A stretch of 33,635 nucleotides of DNA, from assembly GCA_030153045.1 (NCBI GenBank), contig JASLID010000051.1, positions 1 to 33,635 on the forward strand. The letters are read 5' to 3'. Position 1 is the first letter of the stretch, and every line of letters starts with the position of its first letter. The position numbers and the translations under genes were made by a program. Positions 1 to 7,230 of the stretch are shown one piece after another. A model generated the notes under the pieces. It was not told where the DNA came from. It was given only the letters and a program-made list of their open reading frames with translations, and did no database searches. The DNA comes from Flavobacterium sp. GTDB lineage: Bacteria > Bacteroidota > Bacteroidia > Flavobacteriales > Flavobacteriaceae.

Positions 1-534
1 TATTTCTTTTTTACTATTGAAAATATGAACCAATACATATAGAAAAACATTTGCAAAAACGGCTAAAGGAATTCCAATCGAGTTTATACAATCAAAAAGG
101 AAAAAACCTCTGAACCATAATTCATAAGAAAATAGAAATGTAGCTCTGACGATAAAATAGGTAACAAAAAAGTTAGAAGATAAATGATGTAAACTATTTA
201 TTGATTTTGGTTTACTTTCATACGTCCATTTACTTTGTCTAAATGCAATCGTTAGTAATAACATTAAAATCAAAACGTATAAGCTTAGAGAAAAACCATC
301 CATCATTTTGTTACTTATTAAAACATTTCCAACTGATTGTTTTAGGAATATTACAGGAATGATTCCCAAACAAAATATTCCAAAAAAGTGGGCTCCGATG
401 AGTTGTTTAGGTTTTGAAGTAAATTTACCATCATCATCAACTAATCTATGATTACCTTTGATTTTACACATCCACCCGAAGGCAAAAAAAGCAACATAAC
501 AAAAAATATATACTATGATATTTGTTGTTTCCAT
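1..534 (-). CDS. CPBP-family intramembrane metalloprotease-like protein (3' end off window)
   Basis: The reading frame starts at an ATG (534-532) and stays open for 178 codons to the left edge, so the C-terminus is missing. It encodes a very hydrophobic protein with membrane segments near residues 5-22, 48-64, 82-98, 121-137 and 154-170. The pattern YELWFRGF (137-144) matches CPBP motif 1 (EExxxR), with the first Glu replaced by Tyr and E138 and R142 kept. YVLVH (166-170) matches motif 2 (FxxxH). CPBP proteins are glutamic-type membrane proteases or scaffolds, known from CAAX processing and from bacteriocin self-immunity. The gene starts 10 bases after the upstream gene's stop, so it is probably co-transcribed with it. 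The substrate cannot be inferred. The family call is fairly secure, but whether it is catalytic is open because the remaining motifs lie outside the window. Confidence 0.7.
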   Translation of the reverse strand, partial: METTNIIVYIFCYVAFFAFGWMCKIKGNHRLVDDDGKFTSKPKQLIGAHFFGIFCLGIIPVIFLKQSVGNVLISNKMMDGFSLSLYVLILMLLLTIAFRQSKWTYESKPKSINSLHHLSSNFFVTYFIVRATFLFSYELWFRGFFLFDCINSIGIPLAVFANVFLYVLVHIFNSKKEI

Positions 535-544
535 GACGAATGTT

Positions 545-1240
545 TTAAGGATTAATAATTATTTCAGCTGAATAGATTGCATGTTGAATTTTAACTTTAA
601 TGCAAACACCATCTTTATAATAATAGCAATTGCTATTTCCATTTGGGAACTTCAGTTTGTAACCTCCGTCATCTGTTTTTACAATTTTGACAAAACGCTG
701 TAATTTGTCACAGTAAACAGTATTAAATGCTCTTGGCTCTTGAAAGTAAAGATTTAACAAGTTCGTGCCAATAAATGAGAAAGATAGTTTTGCCTTTTCT
801 CCCTTATCTACCACTTGGTATTGATCATCAACAAATCTTGTTTGCATATCAAACTTAACCGTTCCATTTGTTTTTCTTAATTGAGAAGAATAAATGAGCT
901 TTCCGCTTTCAAAAGTTGATGATTCTTTTGAAAAAATGGTAATTGGAAAAACGACTTTGGCTTTAACTTCAGAAACCAGCGACAAATCTGATTTACTTCC
1001 ATCAGTATTTTTCTCAAGTCGTAACCAACCAATATTATTACCTTCAAACAATACTTTATAATTACGCATAGAATATTGCGCATTTGAGGTTGTTGGGCTA
1101 AGAAGTGCATAGGTAATAAAAAGAATTACAGAAGCTTTATGGATGTTAACTTTAAAAAAAATGCTTTTTTTAGATAATTCCTTTTTCCAATTTTGACCGT
1201 AATACTTTTTTAATAAAGTACAAATAATAAAGAGTATCAT
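545..1240 (-). CDS. Exported DUF6134-like protein
   Basis: The mature part (MRNYKVLFEGNNIGWLRLEK onward) reads as a beta-rich protein. It resembles the flavobacterial DUF6134 family from memory: an early 'G..IG.L' strand, a central 'LYFQEP' motif and a 'YYYKDGVC' hairpin near the C-terminus. Its function is unknown. A signal peptide-like stretch (VNIHKASVILFITYALL, cleaved near SNA|QYS) lies well inside the frame, preceded by about 30 residues that include a second hydrophobic stretch (MILFIICTLL). The frame can open at TTG (1267) or ATG (1240); I chose the ATG as the more usual start. No ATG, GTG or TTG lies directly before the signal peptide, so the N-terminus is odd. The gene sits between the AraC-type regulator upstream and the CPBP gene downstream, with short gaps, which suggests an operon or a regulator/target pair. 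Confidence 0.65.
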   Translation of the reverse strand: MILFIICTLLKKYYGQNWKKELSKKSIFFKVNIHKASVILFITYALLSPTTSNAQYSMRNYKVLFEGNNIGWLRLEKNTDGSKSDLSLVSEVKAKVVFPITIFSKESSTFESGKLIYSSQLRKTNGTVKFDMQTRFVDDQYQVVDKGEKAKLSFSFIGTNLLNLYFQEPRAFNTVYCDKLQRFVKIVKTDDGGYKLKFPNGNSNCYYYKDGVCIKVKIQHAIYSAEIIINP

Positions 1241-1309
1241 GATTTCAAGATTTAAATTCAATCTCAAAATTATGATGACAAATTATGGCAAATATCCAAG
1301 ATTATCCAA

Positions 1310-1347
1310 ATTGCAAAAATCAGGACATATTGCAGAAATCAGGACAT
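1310..1347. repeat. 19-bp tandem direct repeat, candidate AraC-type operator
   Basis: Two abutting 19-bp copies, attgcaaaaatcaggacat (1310-1328) and attgcagaaatcaggacat (1329-1347), differ at one base. They overlap the stop codon of the AraC-type regulator and lie about 70-105 bases upstream of the next gene's ATG. AraC-family proteins classically bind two direct half-sites on one DNA face at a period near 20 bp, so size, spacing and location fit an operator. Binding itself is inference. Confidence 0.5.
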
Positions 1348-2457
1348 TAAAGCCATTTGCTTTTCTTTAAACTCAGAGGGTGTAAAATGGGTGAACTTTT
1401 TAAATGCAGCATAAAATGTAGACTTAGAATTAAAGCCACATTCTAGTCCAATTGCAACAATGGTATAAGCGGAATAGTTTGATTTTGTTAAATATTTTTT
1501 AGCTTTTTCAACTCTCATAAAGTTGATATAATCTGAAAAATTGTATCCACTTTCTTGATTAATCAAATGGGATAATTTGCTGGCACTAATTTCCATTTCA
1601 GAAGCTAATTTTTCTAAACTAAATGTGGGATCACGAAATCTTTTATTTTTTTCAATATATATTTTAATTGCATTAAATTTACTTTCTCCAATATTATTGA
1701 CGGGAATAGTATTATAAAGTTTTTCTTCAGCTGCAATAACTTCTCTTAACTGTATTCGTTCTGTCATTAAGGAATAATTATAAAATCCCTGATAACCAAT
1801 CCAATACAATAAACAGGTACTACTTAATCGCAATGGGTAATAAATAAAAATCTGAGGATCTAATGCTTTATCAATATTTAATAAAATCGCACAAATCCAC
1901 ATTAGTAGAACAATACCACCTAAAAACATAAAATTTTTAAGCCATTTTAAGTTATCAAAGGCTAAAATAGGTTGGTATAGTTCGGTGTACTTAAAAAGTA
2001 TTAAAATTGCCTTGATAAAAAGATATATCGAATATAAAGCATTGACAATTTCTTCAGTTTGTACATATTGGCCAATAAACAAATTGTTCTTTTCATCATG
2101 ATATAAAGGTATAAATGCGATTCTTAATACTACTTCTAAAATAAACAACCCTAATGAAATAGAAATAAAGGAAAATAGTTCTTTATCAATCTTTAGATAA
2201 GAAATTAAAAAAATATAAAAGGATGGTAAAATGAGTACATACCAAGGAATTTGTAATCTTTGTATAAAAAATGGTGCATCAACAAAAACAGTTTCTAACA
2301 AAAACGCCTGAAAATTATTAAGTATTAAAAAAGCAACTACACAGTTTAAATAAATAATAGATTTATCCTTTCCATTTTTGGATAATAACGTTGCAGTTAT
2401 AAAAGCTACGCCTAATAAAACCCCTGAAATCATTAAAAAATCAAATAAGTGTTTCAT
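1339..2457 (-). CDS. Membrane-anchored AraC-family transcriptional regulator
   Basis: This 372-residue protein has two parts. Residues about 1-230 hold roughly seven hydrophobic segments (for example FLMISGVLLGVAFITATLL and IIYLNCVVAFLIL). After a short linker, residues about 262-368 form an AraC-type double helix-turn-helix domain. The first helix-turn-helix is FSLEKLASEMEISASKLSHLIN. The region VEKAKKYL...IGLECGFNSKSTFYAAFKKFTHFTPSEFK carries the family's 'A...GF.s.s.F...FKk..G.tPs.fr' signature. Such 7TM-AraC hybrids are common in Flavobacteriia and are thought to sense a signal at the membrane while bound to DNA. The ATG at 2457 puts the first membrane segment directly at the N-terminus. 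It is probably first in a minus-strand unit with the exported protein and the CPBP protease. The ligand is unknown. Confidence 0.9.
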   Translation of the reverse strand: MKHLFDFLMISGVLLGVAFITATLLSKNGKDKSIIYLNCVVAFLILNNFQAFLLETVFVDAPFFIQRLQIPWYVLILPSFYIFLISYLKIDKELFSFISISLGLFILEVVLRIAFIPLYHDEKNNLFIGQYVQTEEIVNALYSIYLFIKAILILFKYTELYQPILAFDNLKWLKNFMFLGGIVLLMWICAILLNIDKALDPQIFIYYPLRLSSTCLLYWIGYQGFYNYSLMTERIQLREVIAAEEKLYNTIPVNNIGESKFNAIKIYIEKNKRFRDPTFSLEKLASEMEISASKLSHLINQESGYNFSDYINFMRVEKAKKYLTKSNYSAYTIVAIGLECGFNSKSTFYAAFKKFTHFTPSEFKEKQMALMS

Positions 2458-2571
2458 TTTAATCGTTTCTTTATTAATAAAAACTCAATACAATATTGTT
2501 GCAGTGGATTAACGAATTCGAACTTATATATTTAAAATATATAAATGCTATAAAAGAAGTTTTTGTAGTTA

Positions 2572-2579
2572 CAAATTTA
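2572..2579 (-). promoter_or_regulatory. Candidate -7 element for the AraC-type regulator
   Basis: Read on the minus strand this is TAAATTTG, an exact match to the Bacteroidetes -7 consensus TAnnTTTG, 114 bases upstream of the regulator's ATG. No clean TTTG -33 element sits at the usual spacing, so support is moderate. Confidence 0.3.
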
Positions 2580-2691
2580 CAAAAATTTACCCCTTAATAT
2601 TAAATAGAAAAGCTTTTTTCAAATCCATTACATATCGTAGTATATTGATTTAAAAAATGATATAATAAATCCTATAGAGCTTTTAATTCAT

Positions 2692-2720
2692 AAAAAAACC
2701 GCTTTGTTTTCACAAAGCGG
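2692..2720 (-). terminator. Rho-independent terminator after the NTF2-like lipoprotein gene
   Basis: CCGCTTTG (2699-2706) and CAAAGCGG (2713-2720) form a perfect 8-bp stem with a 6-base loop. On the minus strand it is followed by a run of seven T (complement of 2692-2698). It begins 27 bases past the stop codon. Confidence 0.8.
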
Positions 2721-2747
2721 GTATTAAAATATTCTAAATTTTACATT

Positions 2748-3242
2748 TTATTTAGGACATGGTAAATCAGAATTATAACAATCACGATGTAATTTCCAAA
2801 CACCATCTTCCATTTTATAAACCTCTACAGCTTTTCCACTGTCTAGAACTTTACCATCTTTGTCTGAAAAAGCCCATTCTTCTTCCGCAGCCAACACATT
2901 TTCATCACCCCAAACTTCTATTGTTTTTATTGAAAATTGAGGTATATCGGATTTCATCCACTGACCAAACAGCTTTTGAATATTTTCACGTCCACTAACC
3001 GTCTTATCATTTGGCTGCATGAACTTACCGTCTTTTGTGTAACAATTTGCCAAACCAACCGAATCTTTTTTGTTAAGAGCGTCTGCATAAATTTGACTTC
3101 TAGCTTCAATACTTGCTTTGGCAGCTGCCAAATCGAATTTTTCTACTGCATTATCAGTGGCATTTGCTTCAGGGTTTTTACAACTGGAAATTACCAGAAA
3201 AGCAGCCATTAAAATGATTGTGATACACTGATTTTTTTTCAT
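2748..3242 (-). CDS. NTF2-like (YybH/DUF4440-type) lipoprotein
   Basis: This 164-residue protein begins with a lipoprotein signal peptide: MKK, a hydrophobic core, then LVISSC with C21 as the lipidated cysteine. Residues about 38-160 look like a single NTF2/SnoaL-fold domain: a first helix (AAAKASIEARSQIYADALNKKDSVGLANCY), then 'TKDGKFMQPND...GRENIQKLFGQWM', then beta strands ending in 'VYKMEDGVWKLHRDCYNSD'. The fold includes ketosteroid isomerase-like and SnoaL enzymes, but also many proteins with no known activity, and nothing here fixes a substrate. Two cysteines near the C-terminus (DCYNSDLPC) could form a disulfide in the periplasm. The gene is followed by its own terminator, so it may be monocistronic. 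Confidence 0.75.
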   Translation of the reverse strand: MKKNQCITIILMAAFLVISSCKNPEANATDNAVEKFDLAAAKASIEARSQIYADALNKKDSVGLANCYTKDGKFMQPNDKTVSGRENIQKLFGQWMKSDIPQFSIKTIEVWGDENVLAAEEEWAFSDKDGKVLDSGKAVEVYKMEDGVWKLHRDCYNSDLPCPK

Positions 3243-3294
3243 GATCTAAATTTTAAAATGTGAATAAAATATAACTTATTACTTTTAATTAGTA

Positions 3295-3302
3295 CAAATT
3301 TA
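3295..3302 (-). promoter_or_regulatory. Candidate -7 element for the NTF2-like lipoprotein gene
   Basis: The minus strand reads TAAATTTG here, matching TAnnTTTG, 53 bases upstream of the ATG at 3242. A CAAA (TTTG on the minus strand) at 3315-3318 is closer than the usual -33 spacing, so support is moderate. Confidence 0.3.
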
Positions 3303-3373
3303 CTTATTTATAACCAAATACGTTTTATACTTTGAATGAATTTAATGAACCCATTTCAAATGAAACATATCAT

Positions 3374-3404
3374 AAAAATCCGCTTCGCTTTCGCAAAACG
3401 GATT
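3374..3404 (-). terminator. Terminator-like hairpin after the ABM-like gene
   Basis: AATCCG (3377-3382) pairs with CGGATT (3399-3404). The inner part pairs imperfectly. A short T run follows on the minus strand. It is about 100 bases past the stop codon at 3505 and differs by two bases in its core from the hairpin at 4127-4161. Confidence 0.45.
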
Positions 3405-3504
3405 CATTATATTTATTACTTTAAAGAATTACTTTTAGTTTTAATAACCTTATTTTATTGCAAATAGGCATTATTTAAAAAACTAACTAAACTGTCAGAA
3501 TTTG

Positions 3505-3801
3505 TTAGTACACTTCTACATGGCTGCCATTATACACAAAGTGCAAAGGCATTATAGTAGGTTCTGTTGGAGGAACTCCGTTTTTTTCCAATATTGGAGT
3601 TAATGTTTTTCCAAATTCATTAAAATGTTCCTCTGAATCCCAAACATCAACTACCATCCAACCATCTTTAGTAGGTGCACCAACATGATGTACCAACCCT
3701 TTCGGATTTGAATAACCTGCATTTTCAAGATCTTCCCAAACACGATCATATTGTTCTGCCGTCATACCAACGCTATTAAACTGAACCAATACTTTTTTCA
3801 T
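3505..3801 (-). CDS. Small dimeric alpha/beta-barrel (ABM-like) protein
   Basis: This 98-residue cytosolic protein has no signal peptide or membrane segment. The pattern is a beta strand (KKVLVQFNSVG), a helix with 'TAEQYDRVWEDLENAGY', 'GLVHHVGAPTKDGWMVVDVWDSEEHFNEFGKTLTPIL', and a final strand with 'IMPLHFVYN'. It matches the ferredoxin-like ABM/dimeric alpha-beta-barrel superfamily, in which 'H..G....GW.V.DVW.S.E.F..F' is the recurring core. Members include quinol monooxygenases and many uncharacterised proteins. No catalytic residues can be assigned with confidence. The gene stands alone between two hairpins, with a long untranslated stretch upstream. The exact role is unknown. Confidence 0.7.
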   Translation of the reverse strand: MKKVLVQFNSVGMTAEQYDRVWEDLENAGYSNPKGLVHHVGAPTKDGWMVVDVWDSEEHFNEFGKTLTPILEKNGVPPTEPTIMPLHFVYNGSHVEVY

Positions 3802-4201
3802 TTGATTAAATATTTTGTTTCCTACTCATATGGCTTTTCAGTACCGCCCCGTTTTTTATTGTGGTTTCTGGTCTCCACCTTACAACTAAGATTCCTTAAT
3901 AGAGAATCAAAATGTTTAAATCAACTTTTGTTTTCTGCATGAAACTATTAATCTAAATTGATTTTAGAACACCATGATGTCTACTTAAAGGAAGTAATTA
4001 ATTTTTTGAATTGTAAAGACAGTTTCTAGATTTTTGGAGGGTACTAATTTACAAAAAAATCATTCACGAAATAGTATATAATGTTATTTTTTAAATATAA
4101 CTAATTAACTTTCAATGATTTAAATGAAAAAATCCGCTTTGCTTTCACAAAACGGATTTTTATCTGAAGAGTCAAAAACCCTAACTTTCTATATTCTACT
4201 C
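3802..4201. other. 400-base gene-free stretch; possible structured leader plus terminator
   Basis: No convincing gene is present on either strand. The part nearest the ABM-like gene (about 3827-3908) is richer in G+C than its surroundings. Read on the minus strand it contains several short inverted repeats: GATTC...GAATC (3908-3890), GTGG...CCAC (inside 3879-3861) and GGC...GCC (inside 3849-3831). This might be a structured 5' leader, but I recognise no known riboswitch. The rest is A+T-rich, and the far end holds the lpd terminator. Confidence 0.35.
4127..4161 (-). terminator. Terminator after lpd
   Basis: AAAAATCCG (4128-4136) pairs with CGGATTTTT (4153-4161). After one C/A mismatch, TTTG pairs with CAAA around a CTTTCA loop. 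A T run follows on the minus strand, about 40 bases beyond the lpd stop codon. The symmetrical A and T flanks would let it act on both strands. Confidence 0.7.
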
Positions 4202-5590
4202 TTACAAGTGAATCACTTCTCCGTAAGCATCTGCAACAGCTTCCATTACCGCTTCACTCATTGTTGGGTGTGGGTGAATCGCTTTTAAGATTTCGTGACC
4301 AGTAGTTTCTAATTTACGAGCTACAACTGCTTCTGCAATCATATCGGTAACACCAGCACCAATCATGTGGCAACCTAACCATTCTCCGTATTTAGCATCA
4401 AAAATAACTTTTACAAAACCATCAGGAGTTCCAGCAGCTTTTGCTTTTCCTGAAGCTGAGAATGGGAATTTACCCACTTTGATTTCGTATCCTTTTTCTT
4501 TGGCTTGTTTCTCTGTTAAACCAACAGAAGCAATTTCCGGAGTAGCATATGTACAGCCTGGAACATTTCCGTAATCTATAGCATCAACGTGTTGACCGGC
4601 AATTTTTTCTACACAGTTAATTCCTTCAGCAGAAGCCACGTGAGCTAATGCCTGACCTGGAGTTACATCACCAATGGCATAATAACCTGGAACATTCGTT
4701 TGGTTGTATGCATTTACTAAAATTTTATCTTTATCAGTAGCAATACCTACTTCTTCTAAACCAATATTTTCGATATTTGTTTTGATTCCAACCGCAGAAA
4801 GTAAAATATCCGCTTCGATGATTTCTTCACCTTTAGCTGTTTTTACAGTAGCTTTTACTCCTTTTCCTGAAACGTCTACTTTTTCAACAGATGAACTAGT
4901 CATAACCGTAATTCCTGATTTTTTCAAAGAACGCTCCATTTGTTTTGAAATGTCTTCGTCTTCCACAGGAACTACATTTGGCATAAATTCTACAATAGTA
5001 ACTGTTGTTCCCATTGCATTGTAAAAACTAGCGAACTCTACTCCTATCGCTCCAGAACCAACAACAATCATTGATTTTGGTTGCTCAGCCAATGTCATCG
5101 CTTGTCTGTATCCAATGATTTTTTTACCATCTTGAGGCAAGTTTGGTAATTCACGAGAACGTGCACCTGTTGCAATAATAATATGATCAGCCGAATATTC
5201 AGTTACTTTACCATCGGCAGCAGTAACATCAATTTTTTTACCTGGTTTGATTTTACCAAAACCAGTAATCACATCGATTTTATTTTTTTTCATTAGGAAT
5301 TGAACTCCTTTGCTCATGTCTCCCGCAACATTACGAGAACGAGATACTACCGCAGAAAAATCTTTGTCAAATTCTTTTACAGTCAATCCGTAATCTGAAG
5401 CATGTTTTAAATATTCAAATACTTGAGCCGACTTTAGTAATGCTTTCGTTGGAATACAACCCCAATTCAAACAAACCCCACCCAAATTTTCTTTCTCAAT
5501 AACCGCTACTTTAAAACCTAATTGTGAAGCTCTAATAGCTGTAACATAACCTCCAGGACCACTTCCTAAAACAATAATATCGTATTTCAT
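4202..5590 (-). CDS. lpdA: Dihydrolipoyl dehydrogenase (E3)
   Basis: This 462-residue flavoprotein reoxidises the dihydrolipoyl groups of 2-oxoacid dehydrogenase complexes (pyruvate, 2-oxoglutarate, branched-chain) and the glycine cleavage system, passing electrons to NAD+. The FAD-binding GxGxxG is at residues 9-14 (GSGPGG). The redox disulfide is C40/C45 in GGVCLNWGCIPTK. The NAD-binding VVGSGAIGVEFA is near residue 178. An FAD-contacting 'YAIGDV' follows near 310. The catalytic dyad H441/E446 lies in HPHPTMSE. The length is normal for the family and all key residues are present. No E1 or E2 gene is adjacent, so which complex it serves cannot be read from context; it may serve several. It is transcribed away from rsmB. 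Confidence 0.97.
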   Translation of the reverse strand: MKYDIIVLGSGPGGYVTAIRASQLGFKVAVIEKENLGGVCLNWGCIPTKALLKSAQVFEYLKHASDYGLTVKEFDKDFSAVVSRSRNVAGDMSKGVQFLMKKNKIDVITGFGKIKPGKKIDVTAADGKVTEYSADHIIIATGARSRELPNLPQDGKKIIGYRQAMTLAEQPKSMIVVGSGAIGVEFASFYNAMGTTVTIVEFMPNVVPVEDEDISKQMERSLKKSGITVMTSSSVEKVDVSGKGVKATVKTAKGEEIIEADILLSAVGIKTNIENIGLEEVGIATDKDKILVNAYNQTNVPGYYAIGDVTPGQALAHVASAEGINCVEKIAGQHVDAIDYGNVPGCTYATPEIASVGLTEKQAKEKGYEIKVGKFPFSASGKAKAAGTPDGFVKVIFDAKYGEWLGCHMIGAGVTDMIAEAVVARKLETTGHEILKAIHPHPTMSEAVMEAVADAYGEVIHL

Positions 5591-5708
5591 AATAGTATAT
5601 TTCTAATGAATTTTCAGTTAGCGAAAATAAGCAAATAGAATGTACTACTAAAATAATTCATGTCTTTTTTTAGGGCGTTTTAACCAGCTATTCGTTACAA
5701 TCTTTTTC

Positions 5709-5741
5709 AAACCTGACAGGTTTTAGAAACCTGTCAGGTCT
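5709..5741. repeat. REP-like palindrome (AAACCTGACAGGTTT hairpin)
   Basis: AAACCTGACAGGTTT (5709-5723) and AAACCTGTCAGGTCT (5727-5741) form a 14-of-15 inverted repeat around a 3-base loop, and each arm is itself nearly palindromic. It lies between the divergent lpd and rsmB starts, so it is not a terminator for either. Similar CCTGACAGG/CCTGTCAGG palindromes are, from memory, scattered between genes in many Flavobacterium genomes. Confidence 0.65.
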
Positions 5742-5857
5742 AAAAAAGGATTTCCACTACAAACGAAGTTCACTGAACTCAAATGAAAATATAGTATTGT
5801 GAAGTAATCTGGAACGCAAAAAACTAAACTCTTCATACAACTTTTGTCATTATATCG

Positions 5858-5865
5858 TACCTTTG
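5858..5865 (+). promoter_or_regulatory. -7 element for the rsmB-like gene
   Basis: TACCTTTG matches TAnnTTTG exactly and ends 18 bases before the ATG at 5884. The nearest TTTG upstream (5843-5846) is closer than the usual -33 spacing. Confidence 0.45.
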
Positions 5866-5883
5866 CACCTCAATTTTTGAAAC

Positions 5884-7098
5884 ATGAGATTACATAGAAA
5901 TTTAGTTTACACAACAATAGACTCTTTGAACGCCATTTTTAACGAAGGGGAATATGCTGACAAAGTAGTGGCAAGAGCATTAAAAAAAGACAAACGTTGG
6001 GGAAGCTCCGACCGTAAATTTGTGGCCGAAACCATCTATGAAATTGTTCGTTGGAAACGTCTATACTCAGAAATTGCTGAAGTAAAAGCGCCTTTTGACC
6101 GTGATAATATCTGGAGAATGTTTGCCACTTGGGCTGTACTTCGCGGATACCCTATTCCTGATTGGAAACAATTAGAAGGAACACCTGAACGCAAAATTAA
6201 AGGTCGTTTCGACGAACTTTCAAAAATAAGAGCAGTCAAAGAATCTATTCCAGACTGGATGGATGAATTGGGTGTAAAAGAATTGGGCGAAAAATTGTGG
6301 TCAACCGAAATAGCCGCTCAAAATCAACAAGCCAAAGTAATCTTAAGAACCAATACACTTAAGATAACTCGCGATAAATTGCGTGCCCTTTTAATGGACT
6401 TGAACATCGATACCGAAACATTAAAAGATCAACCAGAAGCTTTAGTGCTGAAAGAAAGAGCGAATGTTTTTTTAACTGATGCCTTCAAACAAGGTTTTTT
6501 TGAAGTACAGGATGCTTCTTCTCAATTGGTAGCGCGTTTTCTTGACGTGCAACCTGGAATGAGAGTGGTTGACACTTGTGCAGGTGCAGGTGGAAAAACA
6601 TTGCACATTGCTTCTTTAATGGAAAATAAAGGTCAGTTAATTGCTATGGATTTGTACGAAAGCAAACTAAAGCAATTAAAATTAAGAGCCAAAAGAAACG
6701 GTGCTTTCAACATCGAATACAGAATTATCGACACAACAAAAGTCATCAAAAAACTACACGAAAAGGCGGATAGAGTCTTAATTGACGCCCCTTGTAGCGG
6801 TTTAGGTGTTTTAAAAAGAAACCCAGATGCTAAATGGAAATTGCAACCTGAATTTATCGACAACATCAGAAAAGTACAAGCAGAAGTTTTAGAAAGCTAT
6901 TCTAAAATAGTAAAACCTGGCGGAAAATTAGTTTATGCTACTTGTTCGATCTTACCTTCTGAAAATCAAGAGCAAATTCAAAAATTCTTAACTACAGAAA
7001 TAGGAAAAAGTTTTACTTTCACTAAAGATGTAAAAATTCTAGCTTCAGAATCTGGATTTGACGGATTTTACATGGCTTTATTGGAACGAAAAGCATAA
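5884..7098 (+). CDS. rsmB: RsmB/NOP-family rRNA (cytosine-5) methyltransferase
   Basis: This 404-residue S-adenosylmethionine-dependent enzyme is predicted to make 5-methylcytosine in 16S rRNA. Residues 1-130 form a helical N-terminal region with a NusB/RsmB-like feel (ALKKDKRWGSSDRKFVAETIYEIVRWKR). Residues 150-404 hold the methyltransferase core. Motif I is VVDTCAGAGGKTLHIA (228-243). Motif IV is DAPCSG (301-306) with C304. Motif VI is YATCSILPSEN (351-361) with C354. In this family the motif VI cysteine attacks the base and the motif IV cysteine aids product release, and both are present. Whether it corresponds exactly to RsmB (C967) or to another NOP-family site cannot be decided from motifs. 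It starts 18 bases after a good -7 element and stands alone on the plus strand. Confidence 0.88.
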   Translation: MRLHRNLVYTTIDSLNAIFNEGEYADKVVARALKKDKRWGSSDRKFVAETIYEIVRWKRLYSEIAEVKAPFDRDNIWRMFATWAVLRGYPIPDWKQLEGTPERKIKGRFDELSKIRAVKESIPDWMDELGVKELGEKLWSTEIAAQNQQAKVILRTNTLKITRDKLRALLMDLNIDTETLKDQPEALVLKERANVFLTDAFKQGFFEVQDASSQLVARFLDVQPGMRVVDTCAGAGGKTLHIASLMENKGQLIAMDLYESKLKQLKLRAKRNGAFNIEYRIIDTTKVIKKLHEKADRVLIDAPCSGLGVLKRNPDAKWKLQPEFIDNIRKVQAEVLESYSKIVKPGGKLVYATCSILPSENQEQIQKFLTTEIGKSFTFTKDVKILASESGFDGFYMALLERKA

Positions 7099-7176
7099 GG
7101 TGTAGTATTTTTCTTTCTAAATATGTTTAAAAATTAGTTTTAATTAAAATTTTAATTCAACATTATAATTTTAATG

Positions 7177-7184
7177 TAAGTTTG
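7177..7184 (+). promoter_or_regulatory. Candidate -7 element for the first endonuclease gene
   Basis: TAAGTTTG matches TAnnTTTG, 47 bases before the ATG at 7231. The leader that follows is A-rich with no Shine-Dalgarno sequence. No clear -33 TTTG is present. Confidence 0.4.
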
Positions 7185-7230
7185 TAGCCCCAAAAAAAAA
7201 TAAACTTACTAATAATTTAAAAGTATTAAA

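Noticed and set aside
2759..3212. Plus-strand ORFs of 79 and 91 codons opposite the NTF2-like lipoprotein gene
   Set aside because: They overlap a clear lipoprotein gene completely, overlap each other in different frames, and encode no recognisable domain.
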